A stretch of 64,000 nucleotides of DNA, taken from positions 62,001 through 126,000 of the forward strand of contig NZ_QSLN01000001.1 of assembly GCF_003368535.1 (NCBI RefSeq), written 5' to 3'. The translations under genes and the position numbers were made by a program. Below are positions 7,852-16,632 of the stretch, piece by piece. The number at the start of each line of letters is the position of its first letter. Positions within the stretch are counted from its first letter, which is position 1. The notes under the pieces were generated by a model, which made no database searches, was not told the origin of the DNA, and worked only from the letters and a program-made list of their open reading frames with translations. The DNA is from Ammonifex thiophilus. GTDB lineage: Bacteria > Bacillota > Desulfotomaculia > Desulfotomaculales > Ammonificaceae.

Positions 7852-8242
7852 GGAAGGCCGGCGCTGGCTGGAGCAGGCGGAAGAAGACTTGCGTTGGGCG
7901 AAGCACCTGGCCCAGCAAGGTGGTTACTACCTGGCTTGCTTCTTATCCCAGCAAATTGGCGAAAAGGCCATTAAAGGTTTCCTTTACGCGCAGGGAGAAG
8001 AGATCGTGCTGGGACACTCCATCGAGCGTCTCTGCCACCAAGCAGCCCGGTGGGAGCCTCTTTTCGCCGAGAAAGTGAAGCGCTGGGCTATCCTCGACGG
8101 CTACTACGTCCCCACCCGTTACCCCAACGGTCTGCCTGACAGTATCCCAGCCAGAGTGTACACGGAAGAGGCCGCTCAGGAGGCCGTACGCCTGGCGGAG
8201 GAAGTGGTAGCTTTCGTCCGGGATAGGCTGGCGGAAAGATAA
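7832..8242 (+). CDS. HEPN-domain protein, toxin partner of the preceding MNT gene
   Basis: The 136-residue helical protein begins [20 protein letters not shown] and contains [20 protein letters not shown], the core HEPN helices, then GHSIERLC and a RYPNGLP segment. HEPN proteins of this group are RNases or RNA-binding toxins kept inactive by the MNT partner. Overlap with the antitoxin gene and similar size to known partners support a working pair. Start ATG 7832 lies inside the MNT gene. RNase activity is family knowledge; a clean RxxxxH motif is not obvious, so the catalytic state is uncertain. Confidence 0.8.
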   Translation: MRRSPLEEGRRWLEQAEEDLRWAKHLAQQGGYYLACFLSQQIGEKAIKGFLYAQGEEIVLGHSIERLCHQAARWEPLFAEKVKRWAILDGYYVPTRYPNGLPDSIPARVYTEEAAQEAVRLAEEVVAFVRDRLAER

Positions 8243-8265
8243 ATTTCCGCGAAGGTGGTGCTATC

Positions 8266-9069
8266 GTGGAGAGTAAGATCGCCCGAGCACTGGGGATGCG
8301 TTTTCAGCCAGTGGCGCTCTTGTGGTCTGACGAAAAGCCTTCGGGGGCTAGGCAGTTCTCGCCCGGCAAGTGGGGCTGTGTCATGTGGCTCTTCGCTGCC
8401 GCCGCCCGCGGGGAAGTGGCCGCCTGTGACCGGGAAACTTTTGGCTGCCTGGGAGGAGGGACGGGGCTGGGCTTCGGCAACCAGTACCTCAACTGGCCCG
8501 GCGGGATAGAAAACTTTTACTGCTTCCTCTCCACCGGCAGGCCGAACCGGGACGCTTCCAAAGGGGAGCTGCGCCGGGAGGCGGCGAGGCAGATGCTGGA
8601 GGAGGAGCGTTATCTGCGTTCCCCGGAGGTGGCGCGGCACTTCGTGCAGCAGCTCCCTATGACCGACATACCGGCACGCTACGTGGTTTTCAAGCCGCTG
8701 GGGATGGTGGAGGAAAGAGAAAGGCCGGTGGTGGTAATCTTCACCGCCAACCCCGACCAGCTGGCCGCCCTCACCGTGCTGGCCAATTTCGGGCGAGCTG
8801 CCGGAGACAACGTGCTCATCCCTTTCGCCGCCGGCTGTCAAGCCATAGGTATCCTTCCCTACCGGGAGGCGCAGGCCGAGCAGCCGCGGGCGGTAGTAGG
8901 GCTCGTCGACCTTTCTGCCCGCCGCAACGTGGCCAAGCTGCTGGGGCGCGAGGTCTTCACCTTCGCCGTCCCCTTTAAGCTGTTTCGCGTGATGGAAGAG
9001 TGGGTGGAAGAAAGCTTCCTGGCCAAGGAAGAATGGCAGGAATATTTCCAATCTAGCCCTGACGGTTGA
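8266..9069 (+). CDS. DUF169 family protein
   Basis: A 267-residue protein of the DUF169 type: RFQPVALLWSDEKPSGARQF near the start, a Cys-containing KWGCVMWLFAAAARGEVAAC segment, CLGGGTGLGFGN near 65-76, and a later IPFAAGCQAIGILPYREAQA. Several conserved Cys residues suggest cofactor or metal binding, but no function is established for the family. GTG 8266 follows GAAGGTGG. The 3' end overlaps the convergent endonuclease V gene by 17 nt. It lies alone behind the intact MNT/HEPN pair. Confidence 0.75.
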   Translation: MESKIARALGMRFQPVALLWSDEKPSGARQFSPGKWGCVMWLFAAAARGEVAACDRETFGCLGGGTGLGFGNQYLNWPGGIENFYCFLSTGRPNRDASKGELRREAARQMLEEERYLRSPEVARHFVQQLPMTDIPARYVVFKPLGMVEERERPVVVIFTANPDQLAALTVLANFGRAAGDNVLIPFAAGCQAIGILPYREAQAEQPRAVVGLVDLSARRNVAKLLGREVFTFAVPFKLFRVMEEWVEESFLAKEEWQEYFQSSPDG

Positions 9070-9733
9070 AGCGGTAGCTCAGGAGGTGGGCCAGGCGCAA
9101 GGGTTCGGGGAGGCGGTAGCGGGGGGTGAGGTAGAGGGTGAGCTCGCGAGCTAGATCCACGCTCACCCGGTGCCCGGGAGAGACGAAGACGGGCTTCACG
9201 CCCGCGCGGGTACGCAGGACCGTCCCTACCACCCGGCCCCGGTAGCGGAGGTAGGAAAAACTTCCCCGCTCGGGACCTGGCGCTTCCCACTTCCCCACCA
9301 GGCAGGTTTTGGCCACGCCTATGGTCGGCAGGTCGAAAAGCACTCCCAGGTGGCTGGCGATTCCCATTCCCCGGGGATGGGCGATCCCCTGCCCGTCGCA
9401 CAGGATGAGGTCGGGAGTGCTCTTTATTTTCTCCAGGGCCGAGAGAAGGGCCGGTATCTCGCGGAAAGCCAAAAGGCCGGGAATGTAAGGGAAGGTGGCG
9501 GGAAGGCAGGCGGTGCTTTCCTCCGCCACCTCAAAACCGGGCACCTTCAGCACCACTACCGCGGCGTAAAGCATCCCCCGGGCCTGGGAGAAGGACACGT
9601 CGCACCCCGCCACCAGCCGCAGATCCTCCGGGCGGGGACCGTCTTCCACTTTAACTTCCCACCGCCACTCCTCCTGAAGCTTCACCGCTTCCTGAGGCGT
9701 GAGACTCCAGGGGCACTCTCTCTTAGGCTTCAT
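9053..9733 (-). CDS. nfi: Endonuclease V
   Basis: The 226-residue protein matches endonuclease V: LVAGCDVSFSQ with the first catalytic Asp, YIPGLLAFREIPALLSALEK, DLILCDGQGIAHPRGMGIA with the second Asp, and LPTIGVAKTCLVG. The enzyme cuts DNA one base 3' of deaminated bases such as hypoxanthine, a lesion frequent at high temperature. The start ATG overlaps the end of cutA by 11 nt, and the 3' end overlaps the convergent DUF169 gene. Confidence 0.93.
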   Translation of the reverse strand: MKPKRECPWSLTPQEAVKLQEEWRWEVKVEDGPRPEDLRLVAGCDVSFSQARGMLYAAVVVLKVPGFEVAEESTACLPATFPYIPGLLAFREIPALLSALEKIKSTPDLILCDGQGIAHPRGMGIASHLGVLFDLPTIGVAKTCLVGKWEAPGPERGSFSYLRYRGRVVGTVLRTRAGVKPVFVSPGHRVSVDLARELTLYLTPRYRLPEPLRLAHLLSYRFNRQG

Positions 9734-10049
9734 CCCCTACCGTCTCCTCGACCCAGCGGGCGAAGTCGGGGTCGGCGGCCAGGACCGGCAGCACCAGGAT
9801 GGCCGGGGTGGAGTAGCTGTGCCGCGCCTTTATCGCCGCCACCAGTTTGTCCACCCGCGCCGCGGTGCTCTTGAGGATAAGCGCCGCCTCCCGCGCTTCT
9901 TCCCGCTTCCCCTCCCACCAGTAGGTGGAGAAAAGCTGGGGGATGACGTTGGCGCAGGCCGCCAGGCGCTCCTCCACCAGCTCCCGCGCCAGCTTCCTGG
10001 CCTCATCCTCGTCGCCGCAGGTAACGTAAACCCAGACGAGCTCCGGCAA
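9723..10049 (-). CDS. cutA: Divalent-cation tolerance protein CutA
   Basis: The 108-residue protein shows the CutA1 fold signature: VWVYVTCGDEDEARKLAREL, LAACANVIPQLFSTYWWEGK and the C-terminal HSYSTPAILVLPV. CutA forms stable trimers; its role in copper tolerance is loosely defined. It starts with TTG directly after the stop codon of the cbiA-like gene and overlaps nfi, so the three genes are one transcription unit. Confidence 0.9.
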   Translation of the reverse strand: MPELVWVYVTCGDEDEARKLARELVEERLAACANVIPQLFSTYWWEGKREEAREAALILKSTAARVDKLVAAIKARHSYSTPAILVLPVLAADPDFARWVEETVGDEA

Positions 10050-10050
10050 C

Positions 10051-11436
10051 TCACAGACCCCCTTTACGAAATTCCCGCGCCTTGGCCACCAGGGCAGGGG
10101 CCCAGCCCGGCGCCGCCAGGGCGTGCAGGTGGCAGTAAGCGGCCAAAGTCGAACGGTAGATCGCCCCGTCGAAGGCGCCGTTTATGCCGTAGCCCCGCTC
10201 CACCGCGAAGCCGAAAAGCGTGCTGGGGGAGAGATCGAGCGGCCGGGAGTGGTGAAACTCGTGCCCCAGAAGCCGCTCCCCGGCCGGAAAGAAGGGGTTG
10301 CCCCCCAGCGCCCGGAGGCGCATGTAGCCGTGCCCGCTCGGCCGGTCACTGAAGGTGATGTCGAAAGGGAAGACCCCTGCCATGGCGTAGCGGTGCCCCC
10401 GGAAAATTAGCGAGCGGCTCAAGTACATAAGCCCTCCGCACTCGGCGTAAATGGGCATACCCGCCTCCGCCGCCTCCCGCACCCTCCGGCGCAAGCCTTC
10501 GTTCGCCTCCAGGCAGGCGGCGAAAATCTCCGGGAAGCCCCCGCCGATGTAAAGCCCGTCTACCGGTGGAAGGTCGTCTTCCAGGGCGTTGACGAAGCAG
10601 AGCTCCGCCCCCGCCGCCTCCAGGGCTTCCAGGTTCTCCGGATAGTAGAAGCTGAAGGCCCGATCGCGAAAAACCCCCAGGCGCACCTCTTTTCTGCCCG
10701 CAGGGGACCCGGCCGGCAAGGAAACGGCCAGAGGCGCAGCCCGGCGCGCCAGGGCCAAGATTCCCTCGATGTCCAGGTACTTCTCGGCCAGCTCCCGCAA
10801 AACCTCTAAGATCTCCGCCTCCCGCTCCTCCTCCCCCACCGGCACCAGCCCCAGGTGCCGGTCGGGAATGGCGGCCAGGGCGCACTTAGGGAAAACCCCC
10901 AGCACCGGCAGGTGGCAGAAGCGCTTTATGGCCTCGCGCAGCATGCGCTCGTGCCGGGGCCGGGCCACGTGGTTGAGTATAACCCCGCCGAGCTCCAGTT
11001 CCGGGTCGAAAGCCTTGAAGCCCAAAACCATGGCCGCAGCGCTGCGGGTCATGCGTGTGGCGTTGACCACCAGCACTACGGGAGAGCGGATGATCTTGGC
11101 TATTTCCGCCGTGCTGCCGCTCCCCTCCAGGTCCACCCCGTCGAAGAGCCCCATGGCCCCTTCCACCACCGCCACATCCGCCCCCTGCGCGCCGCGGGCA
11201 AAGACCTGGGCCAGGGTTTCCCGGGAAAAGAAGAAAGCGTCCAAGTTGCGGCAGGGGCGCCCCGCCGCCCGGCCCAGCCAGCCGGGATCGATGAAATCCG
11301 GGCCCTTTTTGAAGGGCTGTACCGTCAACCCTCGCGCCCGCAGGGCGGCCACCAGACCCAAAGTGATGGTGGTCTTGCCCGAGCGCCCCTGAGGGGCCGC
11401 CACCACCAGACGCGGTATCGTACAGACTTCCGGCAT
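10051..11436 (-). CDS. cbiA: Cobyrinate a,c-diamide synthase family amidase (CbiA / DsrN-like)
   Basis: The 461-residue product has an N-terminal P-loop (AAPQGRSGKTTITLG), a Mg-binding AVVEGAMGLFDG segment near 90, and a C-terminal class I glutaminase-like domain with GLYIGGGFPEIF near 296 and AECGGLMYLS near 334. Homologs amidate the a and c side chains of cobyrinate or, as DsrN, siroheme. No cobalamin-biosynthesis genes are near; the upstream operon is dsrMKC, which favours siroheme amidation for dissimilatory sulfite reductase. Assignment between CbiA and DsrN cannot be made from sequence alone. Confidence 0.85.
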   Translation of the reverse strand: MPEVCTIPRLVVAAPQGRSGKTTITLGLVAALRARGLTVQPFKKGPDFIDPGWLGRAAGRPCRNLDAFFFSRETLAQVFARGAQGADVAVVEGAMGLFDGVDLEGSGSTAEIAKIIRSPVVLVVNATRMTRSAAAMVLGFKAFDPELELGGVILNHVARPRHERMLREAIKRFCHLPVLGVFPKCALAAIPDRHLGLVPVGEEEREAEILEVLRELAEKYLDIEGILALARRAAPLAVSLPAGSPAGRKEVRLGVFRDRAFSFYYPENLEALEAAGAELCFVNALEDDLPPVDGLYIGGGFPEIFAACLEANEGLRRRVREAAEAGMPIYAECGGLMYLSRSLIFRGHRYAMAGVFPFDITFSDRPSGHGYMRLRALGGNPFFPAGERLLGHEFHHSRPLDLSPSTLFGFAVERGYGINGAFDGAIYRSTLAAYCHLHALAAPGWAPALVAKAREFRKGGL

Positions 11437-11456
11437 GAGCTAAAACCTTCCTCACT

Positions 11457-11499
11457 TTAAAACCTTACCCGGGCACAAGCTCTGCACCCGGGTAAGGTT
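11457..11499 (-). terminator. Terminator-like hairpin between dsrC and the cbiA-like gene
   Basis: AACCTTACCCGGG and CCCGGGTAAGGTT form a perfect 13-bp stem around a 13-nt loop; on the minus strand it is followed by TTTTAAAG. It probably ends or attenuates transcription after dsrC, ahead of the cbiA-like gene 20 nt further on. Confidence 0.7.
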
Positions 11500-11529
11500 G
11501 AGCTCCACTTTTCGGTTTTAAACCTCGCC

Positions 11530-11847
11530 TTACACGCAACCGGTAGGCTTGGGCAGTCCCGCGATCTTGCAGGCCCCCTTAGCCGGACCGGTGGGGAAGA
11601 GTTCGTAGATCTGTTTGAGGCTGAAGCCCGTGTCCTTACAAAGCTTGCGGATCATGGGGGCGATGCCGTGCTTGAGGTAGTAGTCGCGGATGTAGTTGAC
11701 CACCTTCCAGTGATCCTCGGTCATTTCCGGCACTTCCTCCATCTTGGCCAGCTCCTTGGCCAGCTCGGGAGTCCAGATGGAGGGATCCTGGATGAACCCG
11801 TCCTCGTCCACCTCGATCTTCTGGCCCAGCACCTCGATGTACGGCAT
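11530..11847 (-). CDS. dsrC: Sulfur-relay / dissimilatory sulfite reductase carrier DsrC
   Basis: The 105-residue protein starts IEVLGQKIEVDEDGFI and includes the helix-rich MTEDHWKVVNYIRDYYLKHG. Its C-terminal arm carries both redox cysteines: Cys93 in GACKIAG and the penultimate Cys104 in TGCV, with the canonical spacing. DsrC carries a trisulfide from sulfite reductase DsrAB and is reduced by DsrMK(JOP). Both cysteines together distinguish true DsrC from TusE. It is the last gene of the ferredoxin-dsrM-dsrK-dsrC unit. Confidence 0.95.
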   Translation of the reverse strand: MPYIEVLGQKIEVDEDGFIQDPSIWTPELAKELAKMEEVPEMTEDHWKVVNYIRDYYLKHGIAPMIRKLCKDTGFSLKQIYELFPTGPAKGACKIAGLPKPTGCV

Positions 11848-11896
11848 ACCTTTCCACCTCCAATAAGATTTTTGGGGTTTTGCTTCCTAACCGCAA

Positions 11897-13297
11897 TTAT
11901 ACCTGGCGATGACCCTTGAAGTCCAGCGCTGCGCCTACCAGATCGATGAGCCCGTAAAGTTTCACGTCGAGCTTGTGTTCGGGGATCATGGCGTGGAACT
12001 GCGCCTTGCAGATGGAGCAAGGAGCGCAGAGCACCTTGGCCCCCGTGGCCCGGATCATGTCCGCCTTCTTCTGCGAGAACTTGATGCGCAGCTGGTACAT
12101 CTCCGGGTCGTCGAAGAGCACGCCAGAACCGCCGCCGCAGCAGAAGGTCTTTTCGCGGTTGGGGTTCATCTCCCGCACCTCGGTGACGGAAGCGTAGAGG
12201 TCGACCCGCAGGTTTTCCACCAACCCGCAGGCTCGGGCGTAGTTGCAGGGATCGTGCAGCGTCACCGGCAACCCTTGGGCCCGGAAGTTGTTCTTTGGAT
12301 TGAGCTTGAGCTTGCCCGCCTTGATGTAAGCCGCCACCTCGTCAAGGATGTGGGTGATGGGCACCCGCATCCTGGTCGGGTAGTCGGACATGGTGGGGAT
12401 GTACATCTTGGCCGCCCGCCAGCCATGTCCACACTCGCCCCAAACCACCTTCTTTACTCCCAGGCGCGCCACCTCTTCCCACACCCGGTTGACCAGCTCC
12501 CTCTGAACGCGGGTCTGGTCGGAGAGATAGCCGAAGTTGCCCGCCTCGGTTATGCGGGTGGAGATGGTCCAGTTGGCCCCGATGTACTCGAAGAACTCGG
12601 CCGCTCCCTTCAGAGTGTCCGGGTTGAGGAAGAAGTCGGCTGAGGAGGGGACATAGAGGATGTCGGAGTTGGGCTTATCCACCGGGAACTCGATGCGAAA
12701 GCCCCTTTCCTCCTCGATCTCGTCCGAGAGGAAGTCCAGGGTGTCGACGATTCCCGAAGGAGTCAGGGCCATGTGGTTGCCGGTTCTGAGGATGGCCACG
12801 TCGGTGGCGGCGTGGAGCTTAGGAATCATGCCGATGTTGTAAAGGATCTGGCGCCCGATCATGGTGACCTCACAGGTGTCGATGCCGAAGGGGCAGACGT
12901 GGCCACAGCGGCGGCACTCCGTGCATTGGTAGTAGTAGCTGAACCACTCCTCCAGAGTGCGCATGGAGATCTCCTCGGCGCCCACCAGCTTGCCGAAGAG
13001 CTTCCCCTGCACGGTGAAGTAGCGCTTGTAAACCTTGCGCATGAGGTCGGCGCGTCCCGCTGGGATGTTGTTGGGGTCTTTGGTACCCAGGTAGGTGTGG
13101 CAGTGCTCGGCACAGAGCCCGCACTTGACACAGGACTCCATGGCCATGACCAGCGAGCGCCGCTCCTTGCGGTAGTAATCGAGCCACTTTAAAGCTTCGG
13201 CGGGCTTTTCCTCGTCAGGCACGGGCACCAAGTGAAGCCCTTCGAACTCTTTGGGCCCCGCCTTCACTGGCTGATTCAATCCGTCCACTAACGGCAT
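11897..13297 (-). CDS. dsrK: DsrK-like heterodisulfide-reductase-type iron-sulfur protein
   Basis: The 466-residue protein has two N-terminal cluster motifs (CVKCGLCAEHC and CTECRRCGHVC, near residues 56 and 113) and two C-terminal CCG-type domains (GECGHGW near 285, HDPCNYARACG near 351, CCGGGSGVLF near 386, CAPCSICKAQF near 430). This is the HdrD/DsrK plan, in which a noncubane [4Fe-4S] centre reduces a disulfide; in sulfate reducers the substrate is the DsrC trisulfide. It starts at ATG with GGAGGTG upstream and follows dsrM by 18 nt. Confidence 0.92.
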   Translation of the reverse strand: MPLVDGLNQPVKAGPKEFEGLHLVPVPDEEKPAEALKWLDYYRKERRSLVMAMESCVKCGLCAEHCHTYLGTKDPNNIPAGRADLMRKVYKRYFTVQGKLFGKLVGAEEISMRTLEEWFSYYYQCTECRRCGHVCPFGIDTCEVTMIGRQILYNIGMIPKLHAATDVAILRTGNHMALTPSGIVDTLDFLSDEIEEERGFRIEFPVDKPNSDILYVPSSADFFLNPDTLKGAAEFFEYIGANWTISTRITEAGNFGYLSDQTRVQRELVNRVWEEVARLGVKKVVWGECGHGWRAAKMYIPTMSDYPTRMRVPITHILDEVAAYIKAGKLKLNPKNNFRAQGLPVTLHDPCNYARACGLVENLRVDLYASVTEVREMNPNREKTFCCGGGSGVLFDDPEMYQLRIKFSQKKADMIRATGAKVLCAPCSICKAQFHAMIPEHKLDVKLYGLIDLVGAALDFKGHRQV

Positions 13298-13315
13298 ACC
13301 GCCATTTCACCTCCT

Positions 13316-14080
13316 TTAGTCGAGGCGCAGCTTGACACCAGGAAGCCCGAGGGGGGCCTCCTTGTAGGGACGGTTCACAATCCAGCGCTCCCACATGATG
13401 CCGAAAGAGTGCATTAGCTTGGAGAAGGGGAAAACGATCATGAGCAGCTGCACTAGCAGGAAGTGAGTGAAGAAGAACCAGTTGTCCGGGAAGGGCTGGG
13501 GATTAAAGGTGAAAAGCCCCGCCAAGAAAGTTCTAGCTTCAGCGTAGGTTACTCCCGCCCCTTCCACCAGGCGCATGTAGTTACCGACTCCGGAAATGGC
13601 CAGCAACAACAAGAGGTGCAGGTAGTCGCTGGTAGAAGAAAGAACCTTCATCCGGGTAAGGGTCAGGCGCCTTACGAGCAGGTAGACAAGCGCCACAAAG
13701 AAGATGATACCGAAGAAGGTTCCCAGGAACTCCGAGGCGTGCTCGCTCTGCGCTTCCGTGATCAGCCAGGGGAAAAGCAGGTGGAACTGCGTTCCCAGGG
13801 TGTAAATGCCCAGGACGTGCCCGCCCAGGATGGAGAAGAGCGCCACGTGCATGGGCCACGCCCCCACCCAGAGCCAGGGATCAAACTTCAAAACGTTCCA
13901 GAAGAACACCATCTGCCACAAAATCCAAAGGATGGCCGCCACCCAGTTAGAAGGAAAGGGCGAAAGGGTAATATTGTGCACTATACGGGCGATCATCCAG
14001 CGCCAGATGCGCCAGACGATGCCACCCAAGAAAAGGGCCACCGTGAAATAGGGAAGGATCTGCACCAGGAAATACTTCAT
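13316..14080 (-). CDS. dsrM: DsrM-like membrane cytochrome b subunit
   Basis: A 254-residue integral membrane protein with about five to six membrane helices and the NarI-like pattern: His residues in PMHVALFSILGGHVLG near 77-92, HLLFPWL near 100, DYLHLLLLLAIS near 153 and FFFTHFLLVQLL near 203 are candidate heme b ligands. With DsrK it passes electrons from the menaquinone pool to DsrC. Genes for DsrJ, DsrO and DsrP are absent, as in other Gram-positive-type sulfate reducers. Confidence 0.9.
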   Translation of the reverse strand: MKYFLVQILPYFTVALFLGGIVWRIWRWMIARIVHNITLSPFPSNWVAAILWILWQMVFFWNVLKFDPWLWVGAWPMHVALFSILGGHVLGIYTLGTQFHLLFPWLITEAQSEHASEFLGTFFGIIFFVALVYLLVRRLTLTRMKVLSSTSDYLHLLLLLAISGVGNYMRLVEGAGVTYAEARTFLAGLFTFNPQPFPDNWFFFTHFLLVQLLMIVFPFSKLMHSFGIMWERWIVNRPYKEAPLGLPGVKLRLD

Positions 14081-14145
14081 TTTTGCACCCCCTTTGGGCC
14101 CGCTGCCCCCATAAAAGCTCAGTGGCAGCTCTCTCTCCTAAAAGC

Positions 14146-14331
14146 CTATACCTCCCGAACCGAAGGAGCACCCGTGGGGCAAACCGTCACGCAGGTCTCG
14201 CACCCCATACAGGCCGTGGGGTCGGTAACCCGCGCCTTGCCTCCCTCCAGCACCAGGATCCCTGCCGGGCAAGCTTCCGTGCACTCGCCGCAGCCTTCGC
14301 ACTTTTCCTCGTCGATGGTTACCATGAACAT
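14146..14331 (-). CDS. Two-cluster [4Fe-4S] ferredoxin
   Basis: The 61-residue protein has two full cluster motifs, CEGCGECTEACP near residues 11-22 and CMGCETCVTVCP near 41-52. GGAGGTT sits 9 nt before ATG 14331. It leads the dsrMKC unit with a 65-nt gap to dsrM and may deliver electrons to it or to the DsrAB reductase; the partner is inferred from position only. Confidence 0.88.
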   Translation of the reverse strand: MFMVTIDEEKCEGCGECTEACPAGILVLEGGKARVTDPTACMGCETCVTVCPTGAPSVREV

Positions 14332-14535
14332 CTCGAAGCCAACCTCCTCGTTAGATATTTGGACTTTTAGCTAGAAAAAACTTCACCGCTTTATAGCTTG
14401 ACCGCTCTCCCTTCCCTTTCACCTCCTGCTTTCTCTGGCAGATAAACAAGGCTAATTCTATACCTCTTATTCGGCTAATTCGCTGATATTCCTGCTCGAG
14501 AAACCGGACTTTTTCCCGACAAAACAAAGCTCGCT

Positions 14536-15108
14536 TCAGTGTTTGGACCACTCTTCGATGAGGATCCGGGCCTGCCAAGCCTCGGGGGCGTCGGGCGCTA
14601 GCTTAAGGAACTTCTCCAGATCCCTCACGGCAGCCGAGTAGTCCTTTTTCCCGTACCCCAGAATCAGCCCCCGGTAGAACAGAGCTAGCTGGTGATTGGG
14701 GTTCTCCTGCAGAACCGCCTCCACCTGCTGGTAGGCGGCATCGTACTTCTCCTCCGCTAAGTAGATCTCCGCCAAGCTAAGCCTGGCGTTGGTGCTATCC
14801 GGGAAAAGCTTCAGCACTTCCTCGTAGACGCGGGTGGCTTCCGCCAGCTTCCCTTCCTCCCGCGCCTTCGCCCCTAGCTCCAGGAGCTTGGCCAAGTCCT
14901 TTTGAGCCACCGCCCGGCTAAACTCCTCCTGCCAAGAAGAAGCTTGCGAGGCCTGCGCGGCCCTTTCGGGGGAAGGAGGAGCCTCCGGCAGCTTCGGAGG
15001 GAGAGAAAACCATGTGAAAGTGGAAACTATAAGCCCGACCGATAGAACCAGGGCAAGAAAGCCCAAGATCAGCTTACTTCCCCGCCCGCGAAGCTTAAGC
15101 CAGAACAT
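14536..15108 (-). CDS. Membrane-anchored TPR-repeat protein
   Basis: The 190-residue product has an N-terminal membrane segment (LILGFLALVLSVGLIVSTFT) and at least three TPR-like units: LAKLLELGAKAREEGKLAEA, then VYEEVLKLFPDSTNARLSLA and QQVEAVLQENPNHQLALFYR, each of about 34 residues. Such proteins scaffold complexes at the membrane. ATG 15108 is chosen over a TTG 18 nt upstream because of the GGGGTGG before it. It sits upstream of the ferredoxin but separated by 204 nt without a gene, so a link to sulfur metabolism is not shown. Confidence 0.7.
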   Translation of the reverse strand: MFWLKLRGRGSKLILGFLALVLSVGLIVSTFTWFSLPPKLPEAPPSPERAAQASQASSWQEEFSRAVAQKDLAKLLELGAKAREEGKLAEATRVYEEVLKLFPDSTNARLSLAEIYLAEEKYDAAYQQVEAVLQENPNHQLALFYRGLILGYGKKDYSAAVRDLEKFLKLAPDAPEAWQARILIEEWSKH

Positions 15109-15181
15109 TTTCCCACCCCAAGGCAAGTTCCCTACATAACAGTATAGTACCCCGTCAGGGGACGGGGAAGGCGGGAAACAT

Positions 15182-16582
15182 TTACGGCAAGTAACGCTGC
15201 GGGTCGCGAGGCACCCCGTTAACGATCACCTCGAAGTGTAAGTGGGGTCCCGTGGCCCGTCCCGTCATGCCGATGGAGCCTATCCGCTGCCCCTGTACCA
15301 CCCATTCCCCCACGCCCACGTAGATGGCGCTGAGGTGAGCGTAGCGGGTTACCACCCCACCGCCGTGATCGATGTCCACCGTCTCTCCGTAGCCAGCGTA
15401 CCACCCCGCCCTGATCACCCTGCCGCTTGCCGCCGCTATCACCGGAGCTCCGTAGGGGGCACCGATGTCGATGCCGGTGTGAAAACCTCCCCAACGTGGG
15501 CCGAAAGGAGAGGTAATGGGGCCGCTGGCCGGCCAAATTAAGCCGGAGTGCCCGCCACCACGCGAGGCCAAGAGAATGCGCCGCCCCAGCCTTTCCACCT
15601 GGGCCTGGGGAGGGGTAATCTCCCTGGTTTCCACCAGACGCCGACTGATCTCCCGACCGTTCTGGGCCACCACCTCGTAAACTTTCTCGCACTTACCCGG
15701 AACCCCAGGCTGAACCACTTCTACTTTGCCTGGTGGCAGTTGGTCGGTGTACTCCTTTTGCACCGGGAAAGGCACTTCCTCTTCACGGCGCTCGGTGTAG
15801 CTCTGTACCACCGTGAGGTAGGGGCGCTCCCGCACGAGCTTTATCTCCTGCCCCGGTTGCAGGTGCCAAGGATCGAGGTTGGGGTTGCAGGCGATGATGT
15901 CCTCCACACTCAGTCCCAGCGAAACGGCCAGATCCCAGAAGGTATCTCCTTCCTTGATCGTGTACTTTTCCTCCACCCGCTCTCCTTCCTTTACCAACTT
16001 CAAGGCCTCCGCCAGGGTCATGAGCTTCCCCAGCGGCACCTCCTTTTTGACGAGACTTATCTTTTCGGCAAAAGAGGCGGGTACTCCGGGTTTTACCGTG
16101 TAAAGCCTGCGCACCTCTTCTAAAAAGGCCCTGGCCGTCGCCTCGTCAGAGAAAAAGAAGCAGGGTCTGCCGTTTACCTCTACTGCCACCGCCTCGGCAC
16201 AAAAAGAAAGGCGCCCGCGCAGCCTCTCTTTTAGCTCCGCCAAGGAAAGAACCTGGCGGCACGGCCACCACAGGCGCCGGTAAGTAATTTGGTCCTTCAG
16301 CTTCACTTTTCCCGGTAGCCGCGTGGTCTTGGCGAGCTCGGCCACCGCCGCCTGCACCACGGCGGGTGAGGCCACCACTCCTACCGGATAACCGTTGACT
16401 TCAAGAAGCCAGCCTCTTCCTGCCCACCACCAAAGGAGTAAAGCGCCGGCCACGCCCGACAGAATCGCTACCGCTAACCCCCGCTTCCCCAGAAACGACT
16501 TTAAGCACGCTGACCGCAAACTCCCACCCCATCCCCTGAATTGAGCGGTAAAGGTCTGCCTCTCTCTTTCGCTTTTTGTCAC
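15182..16582 (-). CDS. LysM-G5-peptidase M23 cell-wall endopeptidase
   Basis: The 466-residue protein has an N-terminal membrane anchor (GLAVAILSGVAGALLLWWWA), a LysM domain near 205-250 (YTIKEGDTFWDLAVSLGLS, NPNLDPWHLQPGQ), a G5-type domain near 258-335 and a C-terminal M23 metallopeptidase with HTGIDIGAPYG and PHLHFEVIVNG, which hold the zinc ligands. It should cleave peptidoglycan cross-links outside the membrane. Related proteins act in sporulation or cell separation. GTG 16582 is the start that keeps the anchor. Confidence 0.9.
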   Translation of the reverse strand: MTKSERERQTFTAQFRGWGGSLRSACLKSFLGKRGLAVAILSGVAGALLLWWWAGRGWLLEVNGYPVGVVASPAVVQAAVAELAKTTRLPGKVKLKDQITYRRLWWPCRQVLSLAELKERLRGRLSFCAEAVAVEVNGRPCFFFSDEATARAFLEEVRRLYTVKPGVPASFAEKISLVKKEVPLGKLMTLAEALKLVKEGERVEEKYTIKEGDTFWDLAVSLGLSVEDIIACNPNLDPWHLQPGQEIKLVRERPYLTVVQSYTERREEEVPFPVQKEYTDQLPPGKVEVVQPGVPGKCEKVYEVVAQNGREISRRLVETREITPPQAQVERLGRRILLASRGGGHSGLIWPASGPITSPFGPRWGGFHTGIDIGAPYGAPVIAAASGRVIRAGWYAGYGETVDIDHGGGVVTRYAHLSAIYVGVGEWVVQGQRIGSIGMTGRATGPHLHFEVIVNGVPRDPQRYLP

Positions 16583-16632
16583 ATGATGTCAGAAGCAGCT
16601 AAACAGCGCTTGTTCAAGCCTTACTTAGTTTA

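Noticed and set aside
11437-11529. Possible cobalamin riboswitch before the cbiA-like gene
   Set aside because: The gap is only 93 nt and contains one long hairpin; no B12-box sequence is seen.
14351-14578. 75-residue minus-strand frame between the ferredoxin and the TPR gene
   Set aside because: It overlaps the end of the TPR gene, has no ribosome-binding site or recognisable domain; the 204-nt gap at 14332-14535 otherwise shows no gene, only AT-rich sequence that may hold a promoter.
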